Origin: Debaryomyces hansenii CBS767
Taxonomy: Eukaryota; Ascomycota; Pichiomycetes; Serinales; Debaryomycetaceae
DNA: 64,000 nt
Direction of reading: 5' to 3'
Assembly: GCF_000006445.2 (NCBI RefSeq)
Contig: NC_006047.2
Coordinates: 372,001 to 436,000 of the forward strand
The notes beneath the pieces are model-generated. The model was not told where the DNA came from. It saw only the letters and a program-made list of their open reading frames with translations, and searched no databases. This document shows, one piece after another, positions 10,653 to 19,154 of this stretch. Position 1 is the first letter of the stretch, and every line of letters starts with the position of its first letter. A program made the position numbers and the translations under genes.

Positions 10653-10919
10653 TTAGTTCACAGGACTAATCAAAATCACAGAATCTCCTCTTACAAAAAC
10701 CATATCCGTATTTTTAGTAACTGGTTCTTGTCCTTCTGGTACATCGTATATATATTCAACTGCGTCACTTAATATCATGTTACAGTGGGAATCATATCCT
10801 TGCAATTTACCTTTCATTTCACGAGCACCTCTTAATTTGACCAAAACCAATTCGTCTAACTGATAACGAACTAAGTCAAGTGGTTCTTGTTGTTGTTGTT
10901 CTGTCCTTACAGTTGACAT
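10653..10919 (-). CDS. LSM3: U6 snRNA-associated Sm-like protein LSm3
   Basis: This 88-residue protein is nearly all one Sm fold. Sm1 is the segment [20 protein letters not shown] followed by [10 protein letters not shown], and Sm2 is the segment ending [14 protein letters not shown]. LSm3 is a subunit of the LSm2-8 ring on U6 snRNA and of the LSm1-7 ring that promotes decapping. The frame stays open upstream to 11072, but the ATG at 10917-10919 gives a protein one residue shorter than the usual 89. The upstream extension reads as non-protein and contains the promoter motifs, so I place the start there. A short polyglutamine run lies in the N-terminus. The gene is divergent from MRPL4 with a 225-bp shared promoter. 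Confidence 0.95.
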   Translation of the reverse strand: MSTVRTEQQQQEPLDLVRYQLDELVLVKLRGAREMKGKLQGYDSHCNMILSDAVEYIYDVPEGQEPVTKNTDMVFVRGDSVILISPVN

Positions 10920-11010
10920 CGTTGACTCTTTACTTACTTGTCTTTGCAATGGGGATAAACTGTAATATATTGGTGTTGAATACCGTATAGTATGAAAAAG
11001 ACAAAACCCA

Positions 11011-11050
11011 ATGTCGTGTTGGATGTCGTCAAATGTCGCATGTTGAAAAA
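11011..11050. promoter_or_regulatory. Triple ATGTCG motif in the LSM3/MRPL4 divergent promoter
   Basis: Three copies of ATGTCG start at 11011, 11023 and 11033, all on the plus strand and about one helical turn apart. An AAAATTTTT run resembling the RRPE element follows at about 11071-11079. The spacing and repetition look like a multi-site activator platform, but I cannot name the factor. Confidence 0.5.
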
Positions 11051-11144
11051 ACTCGAAAATGTCTACATCCAAAATTTTTCATCAGCTCTATATAGACAAA
11101 GTATTATAAGATTGATACTCCAGTAATATACTAATCATATAAAG

Positions 11145-12053
11145 ATGGCTTCTCATCTTTCGATAAGATCTCTTCTGGGGAGCTCAAGATATTTGGCTAG
11201 AAATAAAGCTTTGAAATTCACAGATTTGAAGTCAATAAAATTAAGAGAGCCTATCGTTCCAACTCACAAGAATTTTGATGTTTCTCCAGATCACCCATTG
11301 TGGGCGTTTTTCCCAGACGGAAACAAGTCAGAGACTTGTTTCCGTGAAACTGTCGATTTGGACATCCAATCACGTCCATGGGGTTTACCAGAATTACGTC
11401 GTAAGTCCTTCGAAGATTTACACAAATTATGGTATTTGATCCTCAAGGAACGTAACATCTTAGCCAGAGAGGTTAGATTGGCTGATTCTTTTAACGAAAG
11501 ATCAACACATGCTCATAATGATCTTGATGATAAATTAACATTAACACAAAAAAGAATTAAACAAGCTTTAATAGAGAGACAAGTTGCATACGAAAGAGTT
11601 CAGACCTTCACTGACAACCAAAAGGAATATTTATCAGACTTTGAGGAAAGCTATATCAATGCGGATTCTTCTGAGATTGTTTCATTTAATGAAAAATTGG
11701 TCAGATTGCAGTACGCATTTTTCGGGATTCAACCGCAATTAGAGGACTACAATTTGGAAGAAGATATCAATGTAAAATTCGTTGAAGGATTGTCATATGT
11801 TGCCAATTTGAAGTTGAAGAGATATTTGAGCCAAAACCCTCAAAGCACCGAAGAGTTCCAAACTCCATTAAATGGTGTTGTTGAAGAATTGCCATTTTTG
11901 TTGCGTGACACTGAAGAAGCCATTGAAGAAGTCCAAGAATTGAGAAATAGCGGTGCTAATGTAGTCTTACATAAGATTGAAGTATTCCCATTCTTAAGAA
12001 ATGCACTTGGTAAAACAATTCAAGAAGCTTATGCTAGCGATGAGCAATTGTGA
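11145..12053 (+). CDS. MRPL4: Mitochondrial large-subunit ribosomal protein uL29m
   Basis: This 302-residue mitochondrial ribosomal protein belongs to the MRP-L47/uL29m family, located near the exit-tunnel side of the mitoribosome large subunit. The diagnostic segment is SRPWGLPELRRKSFEDLHKLWY at about residues 76-97, followed by LKERNILAREVRLA; these form the L29 helices. The first 30 residues are basic and poor in acidic residues, as in a presequence. The rest is helical and is the usual fungal extension. A CTG codon at 11175-11177 in the presequence would be serine in a CUG-Ser yeast. The start is the first ATG, just after the shared promoter with LSM3. Confidence 0.95.
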   Translation: MASHLSIRSLLGSSRYLARNKALKFTDLKSIKLREPIVPTHKNFDVSPDHPLWAFFPDGNKSETCFRETVDLDIQSRPWGLPELRRKSFEDLHKLWYLILKERNILAREVRLADSFNERSTHAHNDLDDKLTLTQKRIKQALIERQVAYERVQTFTDNQKEYLSDFEESYINADSSEIVSFNEKLVRLQYAFFGIQPQLEDYNLEEDINVKFVEGLSYVANLKLKRYLSQNPQSTEEFQTPLNGVVEELPFLLRDTEEAIEEVQELRNSGANVVLHKIEVFPFLRNALGKTIQEAYASDEQL

Positions 12054-12193
12054 GATAACGATAAAAGGCCGAACCATAATTGGTCTTCCCAATAATTACA
12101 TGTATATATTAACCATTCTTACTAATACTCTGCAATATATGTGAACCATTTAGGTAAGTAGTTTCTAGATCAAGTAGTAACAAATGAAGGATG

Positions 12194-12209
12194 CGACATT
12201 TTTCGACAT
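12194..12209. promoter_or_regulatory. Pair of CGACAT (ATGTCG) motifs upstream of MIC12
   Basis: Two minus-strand copies of ATGTCG, at 12194-12199 and 12204-12209, are 10 bp apart and lie 88-103 bp before the MIC12 start. The same motif recurs upstream of MRPL4, MRPL8 and MTC2. Confidence 0.45.
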
Positions 12210-12296
12210 CCGACTTAATGTATTCAACATGATTGGAAAACATGAACTAAAGAATACTAGGCATAATTGTACTATAAAAACACCGAACAAATAAAA

Positions 12297-12668
12297 ATGG
12301 GAGGAAGGATTCATGGCTTCTTAGGTGGAGTTTTATTAACTTCTGCTTTGACTTATTATACTGGAGAATATTTCCGTAAAAATCTGAAATTCGTCTCAAC
12401 TCACTTGAAAGCTTCAGACAACATAATAAATAATAGAATTCTTACAGACAGAGATATTACAAGAGAAGTGATTCCAATCAGTAACCAGCATAACTCTATC
12501 ACTCGTTCGAATACCGTGGAAACTTGTAAAGATATTTGGAACGATGAAATAATCCAAATGGTTAATTGGATATACGGAATTAATTGGTACCAATGGGGGA
12601 TTGAGGCTGACAAAACCTTCAATGAATTAACGGATAAAGTCGCTGCTTCTGTAGTAGAGAAAAAATGA
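12297..12668 (+). CDS. MIC12: MICOS complex subunit Mic12
   Basis: This 123-residue protein matches Mic12 (Aim5), a small inner-membrane subunit of the MICOS complex that shapes crista junctions. A hydrophobic segment at about residues 6-25 (GFLGGVLLTSALTYYTGEYF) is the single N-terminal membrane anchor. The C-terminal signature KDIWNDEIIQMVNWIYG closely parallels KDIWNEQIRNSVDWIYS of the S. cerevisiae protein. The start is the ATG at 12297 because the frame upstream offers no earlier ATG. Short upstream ATG frames end just before it. The gene converges with TSC10, with 78 bp between stops. Confidence 0.88.
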   Translation: MGGRIHGFLGGVLLTSALTYYTGEYFRKNLKFVSTHLKASDNIINNRILTDRDITREVIPISNQHNSITRSNTVETCKDIWNDEIIQMVNWIYGINWYQWGIEADKTFNELTDKVAASVVEKK

Positions 12669-12746
12669 AGTTTATTGTCTAGATAGAATCGAGTCATAAA
12701 ATGTGTATAATTTAAATACATACTGAAGTTATTGATACGAATGTAA

Positions 12747-13733
12747 TCAGAGGGTTTTCTTGTTATCATCTGTAGAGACGATTTCATATTCTTCCACTTC
12801 ACGCGTACTCCTAGTTTTGAAAAACTTGAGTACATCTCTATAAACTACGTAGTTTGCAATTGGAGCAATAATCAGGAATATAAACGAGACAATTACTTGA
12901 AAGAAGCCCCACGATCTAGGTAAGACACCTAGAACAGAGCACCCTAATAACCATCCAATGAAATCCGTGGTAACTGTGTCGTATCCTCTGTTCAATTGGT
13001 TAAGTATTATATCAGCACAATCTTCCCCTGATATTGGCTTACTTGAACCTTCGATCGATTTGGTAATTGAAGGTTTGGTCTTTTGTTCCTCCTCATACCC
13101 TTCACTTTGAAAATTACCAGGGAACACACACGAAACTCGATAATTAAAAGGCCCCATCTCTTGGCGTAATATAATGGAAAGTGATTGTATAGCACTTTTC
13201 AATGGTGCATATTGACTGTATCCAATAAATGGATAAAAGCTTACAACAGAAGAAACAAAAATAACATGACGTTTTTTGTATTGGTCGCATGAAAGATCTG
13301 AAAACTGACCAAGCACTTGTTTGAACCCAGTATGTGTTATATTCAAAGAAGTAGTATAGTTTGTATTAATACCAATTGCAAAATCCTTAGCTGTCAAATC
13401 GCTGAACAATTTAGGAATGGATGATCCAGCACAACAAAATATGAAGTCTGGATCTTGTTTCTGATCCACAATCAAATCATTCCATAATTTCACACAATCT
13501 TCATAATTTGAGGCGTCACAACATTTATAACTTAACGTGGCATTATTTTCAGGGCTAGAACTTTGAATTCTTTCTATTTGAGCTACCAATTTGGTTTCTG
13601 TTCTTGCAACAAGTATAACCGAACAATTTTGCTGGTAAAGCTTCAATGCTAAATCAGCTCCAAGTCCTTGTGAAGCACCAACAATCAATGCAAGCTTACC
13701 TTCCGCATGTATCTTATTATTTGAAAACAACAT
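12747..13733 (-). CDS. TSC10: 3-ketodihydrosphingosine reductase
   Basis: This 328-residue short-chain dehydrogenase reduces 3-ketosphinganine to dihydrosphingosine with NADPH, the second step of sphingolipid synthesis at the ER. The cofactor motif GASQGLG is at residues 19-25, the catalytic Ser in SSVVS near 161, and the YxxxK pair at Tyr175 and Lys179. A hydrophobic C-terminal stretch at about residues 262-302 should anchor it in the ER membrane, as in known Tsc10 proteins. The ATG is the only in-frame start near the expected N-terminus. The gene sits between MIC12 and MRPL8 and is the only non-mitochondrial gene in that short block apart from LSM3. Confidence 0.93.
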   Translation of the reverse strand: MLFSNNKIHAEGKLALIVGASQGLGADLALKLYQQNCSVILVARTETKLVAQIERIQSSSPENNATLSYKCCDASNYEDCVKLWNDLIVDQKQDPDFIFCCAGSSIPKLFSDLTAKDFAIGINTNYTTSLNITHTGFKQVLGQFSDLSCDQYKKRHVIFVSSVVSFYPFIGYSQYAPLKSAIQSLSIILRQEMGPFNYRVSCVFPGNFQSEGYEEEQKTKPSITKSIEGSSKPISGEDCADIILNQLNRGYDTVTTDFIGWLLGCSVLGVLPRSWGFFQVIVSFIFLIIAPIANYVVYRDVLKFFKTRSTREVEEYEIVSTDDNKKTL

Positions 13734-13954
13734 TAGATATGTCTATGGTGAAAGTTCAATACTTTCTTCAGATGCGTGAGACTACTTTATATGCTCATTC
13801 GTGTTACACAATATCTATAGTGCTACAAGATATATGCTATAATATAAACCGCTTAATGTTCAAATATACATTAAATCATATCTCCATTTAAATGAATAGA
13901 GGGAGGATTATATTCTATATACAATTATTCATTACAAATATTTTAAAATGAAAT

Positions 13955-14707
13955 TTAGGATGACAAGAATGGTGATTTTGGAAGCTCAACCTTTTTGGCT
14001 TCTGGTCTAGGAATGGTTTTAAATTTCTTGGACATTAATAATTTACCAGACATAGAACCACCATTATATTCTAAGTTTCTTGGTAAGTTTTTTAAATTTT
14101 CTTTCATGTCAGCGTCGGTGACTTCACCAGATTCGGGATCATATTTGAAAAATTCAACTTTGGCAGTTTCAACTGCTTCACGGAACTTATCTTCACCATT
14201 GACACGGAACTGTGTTAATTTAGTAACGGTATGTTTAGTCAAATCATCCAATTCCAATCCTTGTAATTCCAATCTGGCAACAATCTTAGCTGTGAACCAA
14301 AATTTTATTTCGTATTCCGAATCCACCAATTCTAAAACGGACATCGGAGCTTTATCTTCTCCTAATCTTGGTTCCAACTTTATAATACGGGTGAACCCGT
14401 GTGTTCTCTTTGGGTATCTATTCACTAAGTCATTGATCACTTTCGACCCGACTTCTTGTTTATCTGGAGGTTGTAAGAAAGCAAATGCTTTATTGTTCTT
14501 AAGTTTGAATTCTTCATCTTTTTCCGACATCTGCTTGTTTTCACTAACGGCTCTACTCAAGAAACGTTCGATCTTCCTTTGTGATCTCTTGGCCTTTGTT
14601 CTACCAGTGACAATATATTCATGACGGATTAAATTGGCACACAAATTTTTGTCCATCAGCTTAACGTGACGTGCAACGTTAGCATGGAATTTCTGTAACG
14701 ATGGCAT
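13955..14707 (-). CDS. MRPL8: Mitochondrial large-subunit ribosomal protein bL17m
   Basis: This 250-residue protein has a bacterial L17-like N-terminal domain with the typical order of basic segments: LIRHEYIVTGRTKAKRSQRKIERFLS, then YPKRTHGFTRIIKLEPRLGEDKAPMSVLELVD at about residues 95-126. The remainder is the fungal mitochondrial extension seen in MRPL8. It belongs to the large subunit of the mitochondrial ribosome. The start at 14705-14707 gives a protein close to the known fungal length (about 240). Its upstream region carries three ATGTCG motifs and an AAAAATTTT run, the same elements as at the nearby MRPL4. Confidence 0.95.
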   Translation of the reverse strand: MPSLQKFHANVARHVKLMDKNLCANLIRHEYIVTGRTKAKRSQRKIERFLSRAVSENKQMSEKDEEFKLKNNKAFAFLQPPDKQEVGSKVINDLVNRYPKRTHGFTRIIKLEPRLGEDKAPMSVLELVDSEYEIKFWFTAKIVARLELQGLELDDLTKHTVTKLTQFRVNGEDKFREAVETAKVEFFKYDPESGEVTDADMKENLKNLPRNLEYNGGSMSGKLLMSKKFKTIPRPEAKKVELPKSPFLSS

Positions 14708-15193
14708 CCCTTTATGTGTTGTATATTATAGTGCTAATGTGCTTGTAAGCTTTCATGATCAGCGAATTGAAAAATTTTGTTCTAGTACAAATGTCGTGTC
14801 AAAATTCTGAATGTCGTATTGACCTATATTAGCACTGCGACATTTATATCTCTATCTGACAATAGCTGTAACTATAAGCTGGTTTACATGGTTTGGTATC
14901 AAATAACCGGTTAATTCTTTAACCATTAATTAAATAAGGTACTAAGCAAGTCATTGATCAGCAAACAAAAGCACATTGCTCAAAAATAGTCATTTTTTGG
15001 TTATATACAACCTACAATGTTTAAATGCCAATGCCACTACAATTTGACGTTATTTGTCTCATTGACCAGTGCATTGACATTAGTGCCATAATTACATACA
15101 ACCAAGCAATCTAACTAGATCACTTCAGCCCAATGTCACTAATTAAGCGCAAAGTACTCTTGTCAACTTCAAGCTTTCTCCACACTAAAGTAC
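14708..15193. other. Intergenic region between MRPL8 and tRNA-Asn
   Basis: About 490 bp of AT-rich DNA. The proximal 140 bp hold the MRPL8 promoter motifs. The rest, up to the tRNA, shows no convincing ORF, and I see no retrotransposon LTR ends. Confidence 0.6.
14791..14843. promoter_or_regulatory. Three ATGTCG motifs upstream of MRPL8
   Basis: ATGTCG occurs at 14791 and 14811 on the plus strand and as CGACAT at 14838-14843. They lie 84-136 bp upstream of the MRPL8 start codon. An AAAAATTTTG run at about 14769-14778 resembles the RRPE element reported for ribosomal genes of CUG-clade yeasts. Confidence 0.45.
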
Positions 15194-15267
15194 GACTTCG
15201 TGGCCAAGTTGGCTAAGGCGTGAGACTGTTAATCTCAAGATCGTGAGTTCGACCCTCACCGAGGTCG
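15194..15267 (+). tRNA. tRNA-Asn (anticodon GTT)
   Basis: A 74-nt cloverleaf without intron. The acceptor arm GACTTCG pairs with CGAGGTC (one G-T pair), the discriminator is G, and the anticodon loop reads CTGTTAA with anticodon GTT. The T-arm has GTTCGA. The sequence is almost the same as fungal tRNA-Asn. The T run at 15274-15279 is the Pol III stop. Confidence 0.97.
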
Positions 15268-15273
15268 TCTTTA

Positions 15274-15279
15274 TTTTTT
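15274..15279 (+). terminator. RNA polymerase III terminator of tRNA-Asn
   Basis: Six consecutive T residues 7 nt after the mature 3' end of tRNA-Asn, the usual Pol III termination signal. Confidence 0.85.
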
Positions 15280-15510
15280 CAATCCCAAATCATCTACACT
15301 GTTGAAAGATCACTATAACCAAATAACCCCCCCAAAACGAATACAATTCGTTTTACAATATCTTATTCCTACAATAAATTCAAAATATCAAAATGTTTAC
15401 TTAAGTTGCCTGTATGTACTTACACATTAAACGTTCGGAACAATTACATATACATACATCAAAATTAAATGTACTTGCCAACATTCTTTCACATCCAATT
15501 ATTCAGTAGT

Positions 15511-15705
15511 TTATTTCTTACCACTCTTCTTGATACCACCACCGACTAATGGGCCACCTTTCTTGGCCTTGTTGGCCATATCCTTCTTAGCTTGAGCGTC
15601 AGCCTTAAGCTTCGCCTTGTAAGCAACGTCTTCTTCATCTTCGTCCAGTTGCTTCTTCTTTGGATTCTTTAATGGCTTTTGTTTACCTCCTTGACGACCT
15701 GACAT
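15511..15705 (-). CDS. TMA7: Ribosome-associated translation machinery protein Tma7
   Basis: This 64-residue protein is highly basic and lysine-rich. It begins MSGRQGGKQKPLKNPKKK and ends in the glycine-lysine tail GGPLVGGGIKKSGKK, both hallmarks of TMA7/CCDC72, a small conserved protein that copurifies with ribosomes. Length matches the family (64 in S. cerevisiae). There is no intron. It is divergent from LAS17 with 230 bp between starts, in which two perfect inverted repeats lie. Confidence 0.96.
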   Translation of the reverse strand: MSGRQGGKQKPLKNPKKKQLDEDEEDVAYKAKLKADAQAKKDMANKAKKGGPLVGGGIKKSGKK

Positions 15706-15800
15706 ATTGATTTTAATTAGTACGGTTAAATATAATTGAAGTTATTCTATATCTATAGACGCTTTTGACATGAGCAAAAGAAAAATTATCAAAATTTGCT

Positions 15801-15841
15801 TAACCTGTAAATGTTGCTTCTATCACGGAGTTTACAGGTTA
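15801..15841. repeat. 11-bp perfect inverted repeat in TMA7/LAS17 promoter
   Basis: TAACCTGTAAA at 15801-15811 is repeated as its exact reverse complement TTTACAGGTTA at 15831-15841, with a 19-bp spacer. It lies about midway between the two divergent starts and may be a dimeric factor site or a cruciform. Confidence 0.75.
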
Positions 15842-15849
15842 CAGCTCGT

Positions 15850-15875
15850 TTAACAGATAGTCAACCTTCTGTTAA
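15850..15875. repeat. 8-bp perfect inverted repeat in TMA7/LAS17 promoter
   Basis: TTAACAGA at 15850-15857 and TCTGTTAA at 15868-15875 are perfect complements with a 10-bp spacer. It starts 8 bp after the previous inverted repeat and is related to it in sequence (AAC.TGT core). Confidence 0.7.
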
Positions 15876-15935
15876 CCATTATGGCGTCTATTATAAAGGC
15901 CAATTAGAAAGGAAATCAATAACAGGAAACGTACA

Positions 15936-17864
15936 ATGGGTATCTTAACTAAAGCCGATAAGGAAAAGATTAAAAGGGTCATTCCCAAGGCTAATAATAA
16001 AATCATTGATGCTACTGTGGCAAGATTATATATTGCTTACCCTGATCCAACAGAGTGGAAATATACAGAATTATTAGGTGCTATAGTTTTGGTAGATGAT
16101 TTGGTGGGACATACGTTTTTTTTGAAGTTGGTTGATATTTTGGGGCATAGGGGTGTTTTATGGGATCAAGAATTGTACATTGACTTTGAATACTATCAGG
16201 ATAGAAAGTTTTTTCATACGTTTGAAATAGAGGATTGTTTGGTGGGATTATTATTCGAGGACACCAATGACGCATCCCACTTTTATAAGCGTGTTACTGG
16301 ACGCCAGAAGCACGGATCAAAGCAAACAGTTAATAACAAAAATGCAATTGCGTTAAAGGAGTCTAACCCAGCCTCCCTGGGGCATAATATGCCAGGACCA
16401 AGGGGAGAATATATGGATGTTAATACGGCTCAACGGTCCCGGAGAGCAAAAGGGGTCTTATACTACGATGATGTTCCTCCGCCAGAATGGAGATCTTTAT
16501 ACTCGGAGTTGGAGGCTGCAGGTATCACAGAAGATATGATTGCGGATAACAGAGATTTTATTAAAAGTTACATTGCGCAACAAGGAGGGCCTCTCGTTGG
16601 ATTAGAGCCTCCAATTCCTCGAAAATTACATAAAAAGCATGAATTTGTACCTGAGCCTTCAACAAGGATTTCGTCTTCTTCATCTTTGAAGAACAAAAAG
16701 GCACCACCTCCGCCTCCGCCTCCGGCTAAATCACCAGGTCCATCAGCTAATTCATCAACTGATAATTTCAACTTTCAGACAGCAGGTGAAAGTTCTGCGC
16801 CTCCAGTTTCTGATTACGCTTCCGCTACAGATGCTTCGCATAGTCCATCACCATCTCCTTCTCCTGCTGAAGAGGTAGAATCGAAACCGAAATTTAGGTT
16901 ACCTCCAGCTACTGCGGTTGCACCACCAGTTCCCGGTTACTCCATGTCGCAACCAAATCAATCGAATCAAGGGCCTGGTATGCAACCTCAACAACAGTTC
17001 ACACAACCACCACCCCAGCAGTCACATAATGCTCCTCCAGCGCTTCCTCAAGGAGCAAGACCTGTGCCGCCACCTCCTCCATCGAGATCTAATCAAACTT
17101 CCACAGCAGGTATTCCTCCTCCTCCTCCAAGAGCAGGCACAGCACCTGTTGCTCCTCAAAGAACAGGTGCTCCACCACCGCCGCCACCACCAAGAGCTGC
17201 TAGAGCCAATGCTCCTCCGGCTCCACCTCCAAGGGCTGCAAGAACTAATGTTACTGGCCCACAAGGTCAACAGCCAGGAGCCTTTTCGCCTCAAACTGCG
17301 ACCAATCCACCTCCACTCCCACCTACACATAATCAGGCACCACCATCTCGCCAAACCTCGACCTATAACCAACGCCCACAGCAACCTATACCTCCTGCTT
17401 CCACCGGGGCTTCTCATCCTCCTCCACCTCCCCGTTTTCCACAGTCTACAGGTAGTGCTCCTCCACCGCCTCCTTTGCCACCTACTGCTACTGGTGGTGC
17501 TCCTCCACCACCACCTTTACCACCTACTGCTACTGGTGGTGCCCCTCCACCACCACCCTTACCACCGTCAAATATGGGTGAAACCGCACCATTGCCATCA
17601 GTCGATCCTTCAAGAGATGCACTTTTGGCATCAATTAGAGGTTCTGGGCTTGGATCACTTAAAAAAACTGATAAGTCTCAGCTTGAAAAGCCTAGTGTGT
17701 TATTACTGGAAGCGAAAGGTGAATCACCAAGTATTCCAAGCTCCGCTGCACCTCCCGGAACTGGTCAACCGGCTAGTTTAGCAGATGCATTAGCTTCAGC
17801 ACTTAATAAAAGGAAAGACAAAGTTGCAGGAAGTGATGACGATGATGATGATGATGACTGGTGA
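15936..17864 (+). CDS. LAS17: WASP-family actin nucleation promoter Las17
   Basis: This 642-residue protein is the yeast WASP homolog, which activates the Arp2/3 complex at endocytic actin patches. The WH1/EVH1 domain covers about residues 15-130, the region that binds verprolin in the family. Residues 245-545 are a long proline-rich region with many PPPPP runs for SH3 and profilin binding. A WH2 actin-binding helix with DALLASIRGSGLGSLKK lies near 558-575. The chain ends in an acidic Arp2/3-binding tail of eight Asp followed by Trp. A 42-bp minisatellite lies in the proline-rich part. Length matches S. cerevisiae Las17 (633). Confidence 0.97.
   Translation: MGILTKADKEKIKRVIPKANNKIIDATVARLYIAYPDPTEWKYTELLGAIVLVDDLVGHTFFLKLVDILGHRGVLWDQELYIDFEYYQDRKFFHTFEIEDCLVGLLFEDTNDASHFYKRVTGRQKHGSKQTVNNKNAIALKESNPASLGHNMPGPRGEYMDVNTAQRSRRAKGVLYYDDVPPPEWRSLYSELEAAGITEDMIADNRDFIKSYIAQQGGPLVGLEPPIPRKLHKKHEFVPEPSTRISSSSSLKNKKAPPPPPPPAKSPGPSANSSTDNFNFQTAGESSAPPVSDYASATDASHSPSPSPSPAEEVESKPKFRLPPATAVAPPVPGYSMSQPNQSNQGPGMQPQQQFTQPPPQQSHNAPPALPQGARPVPPPPPSRSNQTSTAGIPPPPPRAGTAPVAPQRTGAPPPPPPPRAARANAPPAPPPRAARTNVTGPQGQQPGAFSPQTATNPPPLPPTHNQAPPSRQTSTYNQRPQQPIPPASTGASHPPPPPRFPQSTGSAPPPPPLPPTATGGAPPPPPLPPTATGGAPPPPPLPPSNMGETAPLPSVDPSRDALLASIRGSGLGSLKKTDKSQLEKPSVLLLEAKGESPSIPSSAAPPGTGQPASLADALASALNKRKDKVAGSDDDDDDDDW
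17451..17576 (+). repeat. 42-bp coding minisatellite in LAS17
   Basis: Three tandem 42-bp units (17451-17492, 17493-17534, 17535-17576) encode G(S/G)APPPPPLPPTAT-like 14-residue repeats. The third unit diverges at its end. Synonymous changes between units show the repeat is not brand new, but copy number could vary among strains. Confidence 0.85.
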
Positions 17865-18007
17865 TCCAATTATAGGGTAGATCATAGCTATCTTGAGCTA
17901 TGAATGGTAGTGTATATAACACAATTTTTTAAACTCATCTGAATGTAAAATAAACGATACAGAAGACTGTAGTCTACAATTTATCTTATTATCTTAGAAG
18001 AATAAGG

Positions 18008-19084
18008 ATGGCCAAGGATAGATTAGATCTAAAGAATTTAATTCAGTCTTTTAAAGAAGCTTTACAATATTGGCTGGTATGTCTTGAGAGCTCTAATACT
18101 TCGCTCTCAGAAATAAAGGCTGCAGAAGTTACAAATCCATTAGAAGAGTTAGACAAATTAGCAAAGCTAATTAGAGCTCATACGACAAAGGTTGGGATTG
18201 TGTTCAAACCTGAAACTCTTATAAAGTCAACTGATGCAGCATTTAATACATTGCAGAAATTATCTGAAAGTTTGGTATTAATAATTTCACTTGTAAGCCA
18301 GTTGAAAAGTAAAATAATATCGGACATGTTTTATAAAGAGATCTTGAACAGTGTTAGATTGCTTATAGAATCGAACAGCCAATTTGCAGATGAATTGACG
18401 ACCATGGAATTAGATACTAGTGAAGGATCTGAAACTCAAGCTCCAGCGTCCCACAGCGAAAATGGAATCGATGGAAGATTAGTTTCGGTAGGGAAGATAT
18501 GGTCAAATTGTGATGCATTATCCAAGTTGGTTAAGGACGGAGAACTAGGTGTATTGTCTAAAAAAATAAAACAAAGCATAATTTTGATAGAAGATGGATT
18601 AGATGAGTTCGAAGAATGGGCGGAAAACCCTGACGATTTTGATATGGATGATGATCCATTTGGCTTTAGTGATGATGAAAGTGAAGAGGAAGATGCACCT
18701 CCAACAAATGAAATCCCGGAAAAAGAAAATGGAAACAAAGAAGGAAAGGAAAATTTAATTGAGTTTTCACAATTGTGGTTATCTAAAATTAAGCTAATCA
18801 AACTATTATTAACATCAGTAACTAGATCATTACCTTCTGTTACGTCTGGCGATATAATTAATAATATAAACGATGTTCAGCGTCTGCTTGTTAATAAAAT
18901 AGATACGCTTATTGTCGATTTGATGATGAGCAAAGAGGTTGATGAAGAGAGTGTACTGAACTCGCAGGATATTACTAAGATATGTTACAAACTAATTAAA
19001 ATTGTCAAAGATGTTAATAAATCAAATGACAATAAAATTAAGTGGTGTGTTGCTTGGGACTCTAAGTTCAAGGAAGGTTTATAA
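18008..19084 (+). CDS. GCIP (cyclin-D-interacting) family-like protein
   Basis: This 358-residue protein is helical in its N- and C-terminal parts, with a strongly acidic linker at about residues 200-245. It has no membrane segment and no enzyme motif. The order of helices (LKNLIQSFKEALQYWLVCLES, then a VGIVFKP.TL segment, then repeated leucine-rich helices) resembles the Grap2/cyclin-D-interacting (GCIP, CCNDBP1) family found in fungi and animals. I base this on pattern recall, not on a search, so the family call is tentative and the cellular role unknown. It follows LAS17 by 143 bp and converges with the S-formylglutathione hydrolase gene, with 70 bp between stops. Confidence 0.7.
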   Translation: MAKDRLDLKNLIQSFKEALQYWLVCLESSNTSLSEIKAAEVTNPLEELDKLAKLIRAHTTKVGIVFKPETLIKSTDAAFNTLQKLSESLVLIISLVSQLKSKIISDMFYKEILNSVRLLIESNSQFADELTTMELDTSEGSETQAPASHSENGIDGRLVSVGKIWSNCDALSKLVKDGELGVLSKKIKQSIILIEDGLDEFEEWAENPDDFDMDDDPFGFSDDESEEEDAPPTNEIPEKENGNKEGKENLIEFSQLWLSKIKLIKLLLTSVTRSLPSVTSGDIINNINDVQRLLVNKIDTLIVDLMMSKEVDEESVLNSQDITKICYKLIKIVKDVNKSNDNKIKWCVAWDSKFKEGL

Positions 19085-19154
19085 ACTCCCTCATAATATA
19101 TCGTCATAATCATCTTGTATTAAATACATAGAGCTATATATCATGTACTTTACC

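Noticed and set aside
10920..11072. 51-codon N-terminal extension of LSM3
   Set aside because: It has no ATG-led match to LSm3 and would place coding sequence over the clustered promoter motif; the later ATG gives the family length.
12401..12835. 144-codon minus-strand ORF across MIC12 and the TSC10 end
   Set aside because: Overlaps two recognised genes and shows no domain.
13995..14624. 209-codon plus-strand ORF opposite MRPL8
   Set aside because: Antisense shadow of the conserved MRPL8 gene, with no family features.
17022..17417. 131-codon minus-strand ORF rich in Arg, Trp and Ser
   Set aside because: Antisense of the LAS17 proline repeats; low complexity.
16918..17781. 287-codon plus-strand ORF rich in Leu and His inside LAS17
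   Set aside because: It is the +1 shadow of the CCX/CTX proline codons of LAS17; the LAS17 frame has the WH1, WH2 and acidic domains.
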